In this document: positions 19,170 to 30,227 of the stretch, piece after piece
Numbering within the stretch: the stretch's first letter is position 1
Layout: each line of letters starts with the position of its first letter
NCBI GenBank assembly: GCA_963082975.1
Contig: OY720348.1
Location: 22,993,146-23,057,145 of the forward strand
Reading direction: 5' to 3'
Source: Labia minor
Taxonomy: Eukaryota > Arthropoda > Insecta > Dermaptera > Spongiphoridae
Length of the DNA: 64,000 nt
Translations under genes and position numbers: made by a program
Notes under the pieces: generated by a model
Seen by the model: only the letters and a program-made list of their open reading frames with translations
Database searches by the model: none
What the model was told of the DNA's origin: nothing

Positions 19170-21542
19170 ATGTGGTCTTTTAATAAAAATTCTCTTAATA
19201 ATTATCAAAATAACCACAAAAGCTTTAATAAATACATTTATGAGAAATATAACCTAAAAATTCAAAAGCAGGTAAGGAGTTATGATGGATTAATTGTTAA
19301 AAAAGCAAAATTATTAAGTTCTTTGAATTTCTTAAAAAGATGTCGTGATCAAGATATTATACCAAAAGGCTTTTATATTAAGCGAGTTGTATACACAAAA
19401 AGAGCGACTAGCATATATAATAATGCTAGTTTGGCTCTGTTACGAGAACGCATCACAAATATCAGGCAAGTTTTATTTACATTAGACACTGATTTATTCA
19501 ATATATATAATAATCTAAAATCTGTTTTAACCCAGGAAGAAATTTCTTATTTGCAGCACGTATCCCAGACACACTTTAAATTTACACATAAAAAACAAAC
19601 CGATATTCAAAAATCAAAATTTGATAAACTTTCATTCAATAAGACTAAAACATCTATTCAGAATTTTGATAATAACAAATTAGTAGTCAATCTATCAAAT
19701 AAAAGTCTTGACAAAAATACCATCTCAGTGTTAGCAAAAGGACCAAAGTTCTCCATAGCACCGAATAAAATTCCAAAAATTGAGATAGTTAGTTCAATTG
19801 AATCATCCTTATATAACTTACCAAACAACATTGCAGAGGAAATTAGATTTGATACGATTAACATACTGAAAAATGCTAAACCACCCAAACCAAATTTGAC
19901 CAAATCTGAGATGCGTGCTCTGAAGGAAATTAGAAACGATGACTCTCTAAAGATTATCCCTGCCGACAAAGGTAACGCCACTGTTGTAATGAATACAGCG
20001 GATTATAAACAAAAAATGGAAAATATTTTGAATTCTTCTACCTACGAAATACAGAAAAAAGATCCAACGGATAAATTCTGTAGAAAACTAAAATCAATAA
20101 TAAAGAATCTACCTATTGAGGAAAAAGATAAAGATAAATTAAAACCGAAAGATCCACAAATACCAAAAATATACGGTAATCCCAAAATCCATAAAACCAA
20201 CAAACCTTTAAGACCAATAGTTAGTCAAATCAATTCAGTGACTTACAACTCATCAAAATATCTAGCACATTTGTTAAAACCATTTACAGGTACTAATTTT
20301 TCATACGTTAAAAATTCCACCCACTTAGTAGAAATGTTATCAAAAGTAGAAATTACAAAAAATGATATATTGGTGAGTCTGGATGTGGACTCCTTGTACA
20401 CAAATGTTCCTATTGACGAGACCATTGAGATTATAAAATCAAACATTACATTAGATAAAAATACTCTCGAATTAATAGAATTTTGCCAAAAATCTACATA
20501 CTTTATTTATGATAAAAAGATTTATAAGCAAAAAGAAGGATGTGCTATGGGTAGTCCACTAAGCCCAGTATTCGCTAACATATTCATGGAAGAATTTGAA
20601 TCAAAATTGGTCAATAATGCAATAAAGAAACCAAAACTGTTTCTTAGATATGTGGATGATATTTTGATGATTTGGCCTCATGGTAAGGATTCTTTAGTTA
20701 AATTTGTAGAAGCAGCAAATAATTTACATAAAAATATAAAACTAAGCGTTGAATGGGAAATAAATGAAGAGTTACCGTTTCTTGATGTATTAATTAAAAA
20801 GAAACAGAATAGATTGAGGTTTGATATTTTCAGGAAAACAACTCACACCAACAGATATATCCACGCAGATTCCCACCACCATCCATCACAAAAATATGGA
20901 GTGATAAAAACACTGCACAAAAGAGCCGAAGAGATATGCTCAAATGAAAACATTAAAAAAGAAAAACAACGATTGAAGGAAGCTTTCATAAACAATGGCT
21001 TCTCGGAATATGAAATTAGGAAATTCAGTAAAACAAAAAAGACAGAAATCAAAAATGAAAATGAAAAACCAATATACAGATCACAAATAACATTACCTTA
21101 TATAAAAGGAACAACAGAAAAAATAGCGTCAAAATTGAGGAAACACAACATCAGAGTAACATATAAACCTCATAAACAAATGTCTTCTCTCACCTCAAAT
21201 ATAAAAGACAAAATTAAAAACGAAAATAATGGAGTTTATAAGGTAACTTGTGAATGCAAAAAAGTATACATTGGTGAAACAAGTAGAAAGATTTCTACAA
21301 GACTGTCTGAACATGAGAGAGCCATTAGATTGAAACATCCAAATCAATCAGCAATTGCAGAACATGCCTTAACAACAGGACATAAAATAAATTTAGATAA
21401 TGTAGAAACACTTCATATTGAAAATAATTGGTGGAAAAGAAAAATAAAAGAATCTATAGAAATTGATAATCATCCCAATAATATTAACAAAGAGGATGGA
21501 TATAGACTTAATAAGATGTGGAACATAGTGTTGGATGAGTAA
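19170..21542 (+). CDS. Penelope-like RT / GIY-YIG endonuclease (unit 5)
   Basis: Complete plus-strand copy of 790 aa from the ATG at 19170, identical in protein sequence to units 1 and 2. Catalytic YVDD and GIY-YIG residues are all present. TATATAAG lies 133 bp upstream of the ATG. Confidence 0.93.
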   Translation: MWSFNKNSLNNYQNNHKSFNKYIYEKYNLKIQKQVRSYDGLIVKKAKLLSSLNFLKRCRDQDIIPKGFYIKRVVYTKRATSIYNNASLALLRERITNIRQVLFTLDTDLFNIYNNLKSVLTQEEISYLQHVSQTHFKFTHKKQTDIQKSKFDKLSFNKTKTSIQNFDNNKLVVNLSNKSLDKNTISVLAKGPKFSIAPNKIPKIEIVSSIESSLYNLPNNIAEEIRFDTINILKNAKPPKPNLTKSEMRALKEIRNDDSLKIIPADKGNATVVMNTADYKQKMENILNSSTYEIQKKDPTDKFCRKLKSIIKNLPIEEKDKDKLKPKDPQIPKIYGNPKIHKTNKPLRPIVSQINSVTYNSSKYLAHLLKPFTGTNFSYVKNSTHLVEMLSKVEITKNDILVSLDVDSLYTNVPIDETIEIIKSNITLDKNTLELIEFCQKSTYFIYDKKIYKQKEGCAMGSPLSPVFANIFMEEFESKLVNNAIKKPKLFLRYVDDILMIWPHGKDSLVKFVEAANNLHKNIKLSVEWEINEELPFLDVLIKKKQNRLRFDIFRKTTHTNRYIHADSHHHPSQKYGVIKTLHKRAEEICSNENIKKEKQRLKEAFINNGFSEYEIRKFSKTKKTEIKNENEKPIYRSQITLPYIKGTTEKIASKLRKHNIRVTYKPHKQMSSLTSNIKDKIKNENNGVYKVTCECKKVYIGETSRKISTRLSEHERAIRLKHPNQSAIAEHALTTGHKINLDNVETLHIENNWWKRKIKESIEIDNHPNNINKEDGYRLNKMWNIVLDE

Positions 21543-21898
21543 AATTTGTCAAATTAAATTAAATATAATTAATCTAATGTGTATTTGTGTATATATCTTG
21601 ATTATGGAAATAATTTAGTATCTTCATTTTAGAGACATAATGCACTATCATACTTCTTGATTGTAAACGCTTGCTTTGACAATTGCTGCTGACTTCATGT
21701 TGAGATTAAGAATTGGCGGTAAAAATTGGAGCCAAAAATTGGCGCCAATATCACTGCCTATATAAGAGGTGACGTGTCCCGACATGCATCAGTCCGCTTG
21801 AATCGGAGCAAGCGTACGGTTACTTGAAAACGACTGCAGAATAAGCAGTTGAAACGTTGTACAATTATTGTAATTTAATAAATAATTTTATACAAATA

Positions 21899-24271
21899 AT
21901 GTGGTCTTTTAATAAAAATTCTCTTAATAATTATCAAAATAACCACAAAAGCTTTAATAAATACATTTATGAGAAATATAACCTAAAAATTCAAAAGCAG
22001 GTAAGGAGTTATGATGGATTAATTGTTAAAAAAGCAAAATTATTAAGTTCTTTGAATTTCTTAAAAAGATGTCGTGATCAAGATATTATACCAAAAGGCT
22101 TTTATATTAAGCGAGTTGTATACACAAAAAGAGCGACTAGCATATATAATAATGCTAGTTTGGCTCTGTTACGAGAACGCATCACAAATATCAGGCAAGT
22201 TTTATTTACATTAGACACTGATTTATTCAATATATATAATAATCTAAAATCTGTTTTAACCCAGGAAGAAATTTCTTATTTGCAGCACGTATCCCAGACA
22301 CACTTTAAATTTACACATAAAAAACAAACCGATATTCAAAAATCAAAATTTGATAAACTTTCATTCAATAAGACTAAAACATCTATTCAGAATTTTGATA
22401 ATAACAAATTAGTAGTCAATCTATCAAATAAAAGTCTTGACAAAAATACCATCTCAGTGTTAGCAAAAGGACCAAAGTTCTCCATAGCACCGAATAAAAT
22501 TCCAAAAATTGAGATAGTTAGTTCAATTGAATCATCCTTATATAACTTACCAAACAACATTGCAGAGGAAATTAGATTTGATACGATTAACATACTGAAA
22601 AATGCTAAACCACCCAAACCAAATTTGACCAAATCTGAGATGCGTGCTCTGAAGGAAATTAGAAACGATGACTCTCTAAAGATTATCCCTGCCGACAAAG
22701 GTAACGCCACTGTTGTAATGAATACAGCGGATTATAAACAAAAAATGGAAAATATTTTGAATTCTTCTACCTACGAAATACAGAAAAAAGATCCAACGGA
22801 TAAATTCTGTAGAAAACTAAAATCAATAATAAAGAATCTACCTATTGAGGAAAAAGATAAAGATAAATTAAAACCGAAAGATCCACAAATACCAAAAATA
22901 TACGGTAATCCCAAAATCCATAAAACCAACAAACCTTTAAGACCAATAGTTAGTCAAATCAATTCAGTGACTTACAACTCATCAAAATATCTAGCACATT
23001 TGTTAAAACCATTTACAGGTACTAATTTTTCATACGTTAAAAATTCCACCCACTTAGTAGAAATGTTATCAAAAGTAGAAATTACAAAAAATGATATATT
23101 GGTGAGTCTGGATGTGGACTCCTTGTACACAAATGTTCCTATTGACGAGACCATTGAGATTATAAAATCAAACATTACATTAGATAAAAATACTCTCGAA
23201 TTAATAGAATTTTGCCAAAAATCTACATACTTTATTTATGATAAAAAGATTTATAAGCAAAAAGAAGGATGTGCTATGGGTAGTCCACTAAGCCCAGTAT
23301 TCGCTAACATATTCATGGAAGAATTTGAATCAAAATTGGTCAATAATGCAATAAAGAAACCAAAACTGTTTCTTAGATATGTGGATGATATTTTGATGAT
23401 TTGGCCTCATGGTAAGGATTCTTTAGTTAAATTTGTAGAAGCAGCAAATAATTTACATAAAAATATAAAACTAAGCGTTGAATGGGAAATAAATGAAGAG
23501 TTACCGTTTCTTGATGTATTAATTAAAAAGAAACAGAATAGATTGAGGTTTGATATTTTCAGGAAAACAACTCACACCAACAGATATATCCACGCAGATT
23601 CCCACCACCATCCATCACAAAAATATGGAGTGATAAAAACACTGCACAAAAGAGCCGAAGAGATATGCTCAAATGAAAACATTAAAAAAGAAAAACAACG
23701 ATTGAAGGAAGCTTTCATAAACAATGGCTTCTCGGAATATGAAATTAGGAAATTCAGTAAAACAAAAAAGACAGAAATCAAAAATGAAAATGAAAAACCA
23801 ATATACAGATCACAAATAACATTACCTTATATAAAAGGAACAACAGAAAAAATAGCGTCAAAATTGAGGAAACACAACATCAGAGTAACATATAAACCTC
23901 ATAAACAAATGTCTTCTCTCACCTCAAATATAAAAGACAAAATTAAAAACGAAAATAATGGAGTTTATAAGGTAACTTGTGAATGCAAAAAAGTATACAT
24001 TGGTGAAACAAGTAGAAAGATTTCTACAAGACTGTCTGAACATGAGAGAGCCATTAGATTGAAACATCCAAATCAATCAGCAATTGCAGAACATGCCTTA
24101 ACAACAGGACATAAAATAAATTTAGATAATGTAGAAACACTTCATATTGAAAATAATTGGTGGAAAAGAAAAATAAAAGAATCTATAGAAATTGATAATC
24201 ATCCCAATAATATTAACAAAGAGGATGGATATAGACTTAATAAGATGTGGAACATAGTGTTGGATGAGTAA
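21899..24271 (+). CDS. Penelope-like RT / GIY-YIG endonuclease (unit 6)
   Basis: Complete plus-strand copy, 2,729 bp downstream of unit 5, with an identical protein. It is followed by the 314-bp spacer and the first 74 nt of another frame (24586-24659), which ends abruptly at the 10-bp flanking duplication. The downstream spacer could supply the 3' end of this unit's transcript. Confidence 0.93.
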   Translation: MWSFNKNSLNNYQNNHKSFNKYIYEKYNLKIQKQVRSYDGLIVKKAKLLSSLNFLKRCRDQDIIPKGFYIKRVVYTKRATSIYNNASLALLRERITNIRQVLFTLDTDLFNIYNNLKSVLTQEEISYLQHVSQTHFKFTHKKQTDIQKSKFDKLSFNKTKTSIQNFDNNKLVVNLSNKSLDKNTISVLAKGPKFSIAPNKIPKIEIVSSIESSLYNLPNNIAEEIRFDTINILKNAKPPKPNLTKSEMRALKEIRNDDSLKIIPADKGNATVVMNTADYKQKMENILNSSTYEIQKKDPTDKFCRKLKSIIKNLPIEEKDKDKLKPKDPQIPKIYGNPKIHKTNKPLRPIVSQINSVTYNSSKYLAHLLKPFTGTNFSYVKNSTHLVEMLSKVEITKNDILVSLDVDSLYTNVPIDETIEIIKSNITLDKNTLELIEFCQKSTYFIYDKKIYKQKEGCAMGSPLSPVFANIFMEEFESKLVNNAIKKPKLFLRYVDDILMIWPHGKDSLVKFVEAANNLHKNIKLSVEWEINEELPFLDVLIKKKQNRLRFDIFRKTTHTNRYIHADSHHHPSQKYGVIKTLHKRAEEICSNENIKKEKQRLKEAFINNGFSEYEIRKFSKTKKTEIKNENEKPIYRSQITLPYIKGTTEKIASKLRKHNIRVTYKPHKQMSSLTSNIKDKIKNENNGVYKVTCECKKVYIGETSRKISTRLSEHERAIRLKHPNQSAIAEHALTTGHKINLDNVETLHIENNWWKRKIKESIEIDNHPNNINKEDGYRLNKMWNIVLDE

Positions 24272-24659
24272 AATTTGTCAAATTAAATTAAATATAATTA
24301 ATCTAATGTGTATTTGTGTATATATCTTGATTATGGAAATAATTTAGTATCTTCATTTTAGAGACATAATGCACTATCATACTTCTTGATTGTAAACGCT
24401 TGCTTTGACAATTGCTGCTGACTTCATGTTGAGATTAAGAATTGGCGGTAAAAATTGGAGCCAAAAATTGGCGCCAATATCACTGCCTATATAAGAGGTG
24501 ACGTGTCCCGACATGCATCAGTCCGCTTGAATCGGAGCAAGCGTACGGTTACTTGAAAACGACTGCAGAATAAGCAGTTGAAACGTTGTACAATTATTGT
24601 AATTTAATAAATAATTTTATACAAATAATGTGGTCTTTTAATAAAAATTCTCTTAATAA

Positions 24660-24669
24660 ATTGAAAAAA
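24660..24669 (+). repeat. Target-site duplication, right of PLE array
   Basis: ATTGAAAAAA, identical to 9023-9032. It marks the right end of the PLE insertion inside the hAT-like element. Confidence 0.7.
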
Positions 24670-24987
24670 GTCGAAAATGTTTAAGAGCCTGATCGCAAAA
24701 ACATTTTACCTTTTTTTACATACATATAAAATATATAAGTACTTTTTTTTTATTTGAACTTTATCCCCTAGAGGGGTCGTGAGAAAAATTTTGAGGTCCT
24801 CCAAATTTGAAGAACTTTACATAACAATAAAAAAAAACCTCTAATAAAAGGAAATTTCAGAAATAGTTTCATTTTAACTACGTTGACGATTAAAAAAAAC
24901 TCTACTATCTACTAAGGGGTCGCGACAAATTTTTTCAAAAAAATGGGGGTCGCAAATGTAGATAGGCTGCGCACCACTGTTCTAATA

Positions 24988-25133
24988 GACCAAAATATGA
25001 ATGAATAATATAATAATTTATAATTATAATTTCCAGTATTTTTTTAGATAAACTATTTCGTCCCTTTCTAAAAAATTTGCACACATTGTAACAAAAGTTT
25101 TGTAGCTCTGTGAGAAATGTTTAGGGAAGTAAT

Positions 25134-25173
<40 letters not shown>

Positions 25174-26102
25174 GAACTTTTCTTTTCTCCTCTTGTAAAT
25201 TTAATTTCAAATTATAAATAAATTAGAATTTATTAAAAAACAATTATTAAGTAATTTCTTCTGTTACACACTTGAAAATGGATTTAGACACATCATTTGG
25301 GGAACATTCATTTAAATTAAAACAAACTTATTTTTATTTGATAATTGATGGGAATTCTACTTTTTTTTTTTTTTTTGTTAAATTTAAATATTTAATATTA
25401 AAAAATCTTTCTTTTGAAATAATTCATAAAAGTTGAAGAAATATAAATAAATATATTATGAAAAAGCTTGAAAGAAAAAGGTCCCCCTGGGAGAAGGGCT
25501 AACTGGGATACATTAGGGATTGCCTGAGTAATTAAAAATTCCGAGGGATCTGTTTGACACGCTCTCAGACAACATTAAAAGAAATTAGATTCAAGTTAAT
25601 TGCCAATATGCTAGGATGTAAAATATGAAAATATAGGCCCTGCAAAGGAAGGAGGGAGCGCGTGCGACGGAGAATTAGAATCGGAGTGGAATGCAGTGCG
25701 CTCTCTTAGCGCATCCCCCTTCCTTCTATACCACCACCACGACCCTCTCTACTTCCTCCAGTTAGGCGACCCTTTTTCAGCACGTATCGCCAAATTAAAT
25801 AGCTTCACGCCGATAAATTTGAACAGGGAAAGAGCAACCATGTGAACGATACTAACTAAATCACAGTCAAAAATAAGTCAAACAGGACAAGAATAACGGG
25901 CCAAATTTTATAAATTATATACAACAATTGTGTGAACCGACCAAAAGTCCTTTAACATTTAAAAAAAAATTGGATAATGGTTGCGCAGGACTTGAAAGAA
26001 TGTAGTTATTGTCGCCAATAACTTTGGTATTCAGTAGTCGCACATAGATAGATAGATAATTAAATAACAAAAATTAACTTTTAAGTCACACTCTCCCTTT
26101 TT
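24988..26102. other. Spacer with poly-T tract and a GC-rich block
   Basis: No gene recognised. A poly-T run lies at about 25140-25169. The block at about 25480-25860 is markedly GC-richer and appears single-copy in the window, which would fit a conserved non-coding element or promoter region; that is inference from composition only. Confidence 0.4.
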
Positions 26103-26764
26103 ACCGACCGACGATAGTAAGGGAGGTATTGTTTTCACACCAAATTTCACATGTGGAGATTTTTACATATCTCCACGAATCATGCATTTTCTAAACAGAA
26201 AAAAGTATTTTTAGCATGATGTCTGTCCGTCTGTCCGTCCGTCTGTCCGTCCGTCCGTCTGTCCGTCCGTCTGTCCGTCCGTATAGATGTGTACAGCCTG
26301 AACGGCTCAACCGATTTTGATGAAATTTGGTATATTTACTTAATGCATCAGTGGGATGAATTGATCAACTTTTGGTGCAATTCCGGAAACCGGAAGTGGT
26401 AGTATTAGCGATCGACGATAGGAAGGAAAGGGTTATTTTCACACCAAAGGAGATTTTTTTATATATCACCACGAATCATGCATTTTGTATTGGTTTTATC
26501 CTCGAAAAAAATCATATTTATTAGTTTTTTCTTGATTTAAAATTATATGACGTCATCCAGCCATGCATGACGTCACAGCCTGGTCTTGCATATATATTAT
26601 AAATAAAATAAAATTAAAAATGTTTATATTTATTATTTATGTATCCATATCTGTTTTTTATTACATTAATAGATATATGAAAATTATTTGAAATTGTTTC
26701 TGTAGCTGGAAATTAATTTATTTCAAACCGTCGGTCGGTTCGGACCTGGCCACAGGTCAACTTA
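26103..26764 (+). mobile_element. HINE-like repeat, family A copy 3
   Basis: Full copy with the longest family-A microsatellite (alternating GTCTGTCC and GTCCGTCC, about 26219-26280). The 5' ACCGACCGACG pairs with CGTCGGTCGGT near 26729-26740, followed by the GACCTG-GCCA-CAGGTC hairpin. It lacks one short CAAATTTCACATGA segment present in the second module of copy 2. Confidence 0.8.
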
Positions 26765-26856
26765 TTTATTTCTTTTGTAGAAATTTTCAATCCTTCTCAT
26801 TCGCCCACTCTAGTTCAAATACCTAATTTCAAATTATTATTATATCCTAACTTCTC

Positions 26857-27139
26857 AATGTCGAGATTTTGATGTTTTTATACGTTTTGAAGGTTCCTGA
26901 ATCATTTTCACTAAGGTTGAGAAAAATGTCTGCCTGTGTGTGTGTGTGTGTGTGTAGACGATAATTAATTTTAGACAAGAATTAATTTTTTAACACTGCA
27001 AATAACGCGCCAGCACGTGACGTGGTACCATCAACAAAGAGCCCGTTTAACAAATATTATTTATTAATTTTAATTTAAATATAATATATGTTATTTAATC
27101 CAATTCAAATTGCGAGATAGTCGAATGGAGACACTCCAG
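26857..27139 (+). mobile_element. HINE-like repeat, family B copy 7 (internal deletion)
   Basis: Starts within the 5' part (GTCGAGATTTTGATGTTTTT), keeps a (GT)n tract at about 26936-26955, then jumps directly to the 3' part (GAATTAATTTTTTAACACTG). It ends in GCGAGATAGTCGAATGGAGA and CTCCAG. The central core is missing. Confidence 0.7.
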
Positions 27140-28379
27140 CTTATTTAAAATAGTAGTGGATGACGACAATTGATATTAATACTTTTTTTTCAAATATTAA
27201 TTCATTAATCAATTATAATGAATTTAGTCTAATATTGATGCAAAATAATTCTCTCATATTTTATTTAGCAGGATTTAAATGTATCTTGCAATCAATTTTA
27301 AGTGTATTAATAGATTTTGTAACATATTCTAAATTAGCTGGAATACCGAGCTATTGCTCGATCCAACAATTTATTTGAAATATGATATACTTTAATTAAA
27401 ATTTTAAATAAATATTAATTAAAGAAAAAAATTATTTTTAAAATATAAAAAATAATATGTAGATTATTTTTAAGAGCAGAAAGACAGAAAAAATATTAAA
27501 ATATTTTAAATATAAAAAAAATATTAATACACTATCAATTAAAAAAGAATGGTGGGATGCAAATTTCAATATGGATGATGTAATTGCTGACGTCATTTAA
27601 ATTTACTATTTTAAATTAAGAAAATACTAATAAAGTTGATTTTTCCTGAAGCTGAAACCAATACAGATCGAAAATATACAATTTTTGCTACTATAATAAG
27701 ACAAGATATAAAAAAATATTAACGTATATATATATATATAAGTACGATCTATTTAGCATCATTGGATAATAATACTAATCGACTAAACTGAGAGCGTCGG
27801 CCTAAAAACTTTATGCCTTCGGACCGTATCTCGTCGAAGCATAAAATTTTTTTAATTGATTTTCAAATAATTTGTAAAACTTTAAATAGGATATTAACAG
27901 TTTTTTTTATATTCTTAACTGTTTTTAATAAGAAAACCGTAAGTTTAAAATAATTTTTTATTCAATTAATTAAATACTTCATGAGTAAATGTAAGTAATC
28001 CTTTTATGTTCTATATGCCGTTTCATAGATCATTTTTGTATATTATTATTAACAATTCGAACGAGATGCTGAATATGCCCGTGGGCGATCATTCTCAAAC
28101 GCTTGACTCAAAGGATTACAATTTCCCTTTTTCCATTTGAACCCACCTTCATTATAGATATCATTTGTAATTCGAATGAATGTTATTGAATTCATTTTTC
28201 CTACATCTTGACTCCACCTGAACAATTACCTTTATTCTTCACATAAAGTCGATTTCAGGGAAGTTTCCTTTTTGCTTCTATTATAACTTATACAACGAAA
28301 CTCCCTGTGCATAAATACTTTTATACTTCTATTTTTAGATATATACCTATCTATATACGTGTATAATAGAATAAATAAG
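27140..28379. other. AT-rich spacer with family-E repeat modules
   Basis: Two short dispersed-repeat modules are visible: GTGGATGACGACAATTG to CTTGCAATCAA (27155-27297), related to sequence near 45990-46105, and GCCTTCGGACCGTATCTCGT with CGAAGCATAAAA (27810-27870), related to 1690, 3960 and 46140. A 72-codon frame at 27160 lies inside this repeat and is not convincing. The GC-richer block at 28050-28300 is unassigned. Confidence 0.4.
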
Positions 28380-29215
28380 AGAATTATATCTCATTCAATA
28401 AAATTTTTGAAAAGTTATATTAAATTTAGATTTGGATTCATGCATTGCCATCATTTTTTTCTTAATTTAAATTTATATATGGAAGACGTCACAAATGACA
28501 TCCATTTTGAAATTTGTTTCTTGACAATTTTTTTTTAATTGATATATTATTAATATTTGTTTATATTTAAAATATTTTAAAATTTATTATTTAAATTAAA
28601 AATATTTATTTTAATAAAATATATTTATTAATCTCTCAAAAAAACAAAAAACAAATACGGCTTGGTAATTACCTTTAAACATTTAAGTAATGTTATTTTT
28701 ATTCTCAAAAATATTTGAGAGCTAGCTGCGCTGTTAAAACAAAGTAAAGCCGACTCGAGTTCGAGGGATGGAACTCGCCGAGTGCATCGATATATAAAAA
28801 TAAAAAAAAAATAATAAAATGCGAGATATATTCCAAAAAAAAAATAATTTTTTTAATATGTTTTTTCGTTCAATTCTTTGTTAATTTTTATAAATTGTTA
28901 TTAGTTAATTTTATATTATTTTTGTTTATCTATTTTCGTGTTTATTTTTTATTAAATTACTAATTTATATTTATTTATTCATTGTTTTTTTTATTAATTA
29001 ATTTTTAGATAGTTTTATAATTTTTAATATTTTTCACTAAATTATTATTTAATATTTATTAATATTATTATTTATTATTATTGATGACCCCAAATATCAT
29101 TCATTTAATCAGATTGATGCATTGATGTAACTTTTAATAATTGTAATAAATAATTAAAGAATTGTATATCAATATTGATTAAAGGGTTTAGCGATAGCTC
29201 GGTGTTCCAGGTATA
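28380..29215 (+). mobile_element. HINE-like repeat, family D copy 1 (degenerate)
   Basis: Shares with 48104-48828 the segments GACGTCACAAATGACATCCA, TTTATATTTAAAATATTTTA, ACAATTGTAATAAATAAT-like sequence and the terminus GCGATAGCTCGGTGTTCCAG. It has an internal low-complexity AT block and no coding capacity. Boundaries are approximate. Core similarity to family A suggests a common rolling-circle ancestor. Confidence 0.5.
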
Positions 29216-30227
29216 TGTATAATGACGCACATTAATATGTGAATCAAAATTAAAAACAAAACATAAAAATATAAAAGTGGCAATCTTTTGAAATTAAATT
29301 GGTATTAAAAATTAATTTCTTTAATTTTGATTCACATATTAATGTTGTTGGTAGAGCTTTGAACATATATTCCATGTTCCTTATTTTAATTCTCTCATTT
29401 ACGTAACAAAGTATTCCTTAATCTGAAAATTGTTTCAAATTGTCAACTTTTTATACTCTTTCTGGAAAAAAACAATCACATCTAGACTCTAATTTGAGTG
29501 AAAACAAATATGAAGAAAACTAATTATTTAATTAAAAAATAAATATAATATTTTTCTCAGTCATGACTTTAATTTAATTTGCAAATCTTTTTTTTTTCTC
29601 TTTCAAAGTAAATGTTTTTTTTTTAGAATATTTTAGTAAGAAAAAAATAAATCAACATTGAAAAATCACTAAAAAAAAAAATAGTTTGAGATGTTAAATG
29701 GAATCGGCACGATGGTAACGAGAGAGGAATAAATATATACAAAGGACTGCTCACTTAATGGGGGATGGGGTTTGTAGGGGGAAATAACGAGTGAGGGTTT
29801 ATTTGAATGAAATTGTAACCTGGCTTGATTCGTGTCTACAAGGTAGTTGGCCTTTTTGAACACCATTGCATCCTTATAATGGACAAGAGTTAGAAAGTAG
29901 TTCAAATAAAACCAAAGTTAACTCTGAATGACCCAATTTGTTCTGATGCTCTTGAAAATATTTTTGCAAAACTTTTTCTAAAACTGATAACTTTTTAATT
30001 AAGAATCAGATTAAAAAAAAAACTTTAAGCAAATTTTTTTATATATTTATACAATTATCATAATAATAATTTTTTAATTTTTTCACAAGTTATTTGATTA
30101 AATTAAAAAGAGTTGCTATAACAGTCATATAATCCACTTAATTTATTGTTTTTAATATATCAAAAAACATTGATAACTTCATTTATTCAATTAAAAAATA
30201 ATACCATCTATTACAAAATTGAATTAC
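29216..30227. other. AT-rich spacer, nothing identified
   Basis: Mostly A/T runs. A slightly GC-richer segment at 29690-29900 carries a 78-codon frame on the minus strand with no recognisable motif. Confidence 0.35.

Larger units (their letters stand above)
9033..24659. mobile_element. Penelope-like element array: inverted pair of tandem arrays
   Basis: Minus-strand units occupy 9033-16997 and plus-strand units 17198-24659, separated by a 200-N gap. The repeat period is exactly 2,729 bp (ORF ends at 9480, 12209 and 14938; starts at 19128 and 21857). All transcription points outward. At both outer ends the last unit stops shortly after the start codon of a further copy: about 130 nt in on the left and 74 nt in on the right. 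This is the overlapping pseudo-LTR organisation typical of PLEs. The 10-bp flanking duplications suggest the whole structure behaves as one insertion. Confidence 0.85.
8894..24987 (+). mobile_element. Non-autonomous hAT-like element split by the PLE array
   Basis: Left piece 8905-9032 begins CAGTGATTATCAACC, followed by GCGGCACACTTTT, a typical hAT terminus. Right piece 24660-24979 ends GCTGCGCACCACTG, whose reverse complement starts CAGTGGTGCGCAGCC. The octamer TTCTAATA is present on both outer sides (8894-8901 and 24980-24987), the 8-bp target duplication expected of hAT; three extra bases (CAA) lie between the left octamer and CAGTG. Without the insert the element would be about 450 bp and non-coding. 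Two different elements meeting here is the alternative, but the shared octamer argues against it. Confidence 0.6.
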
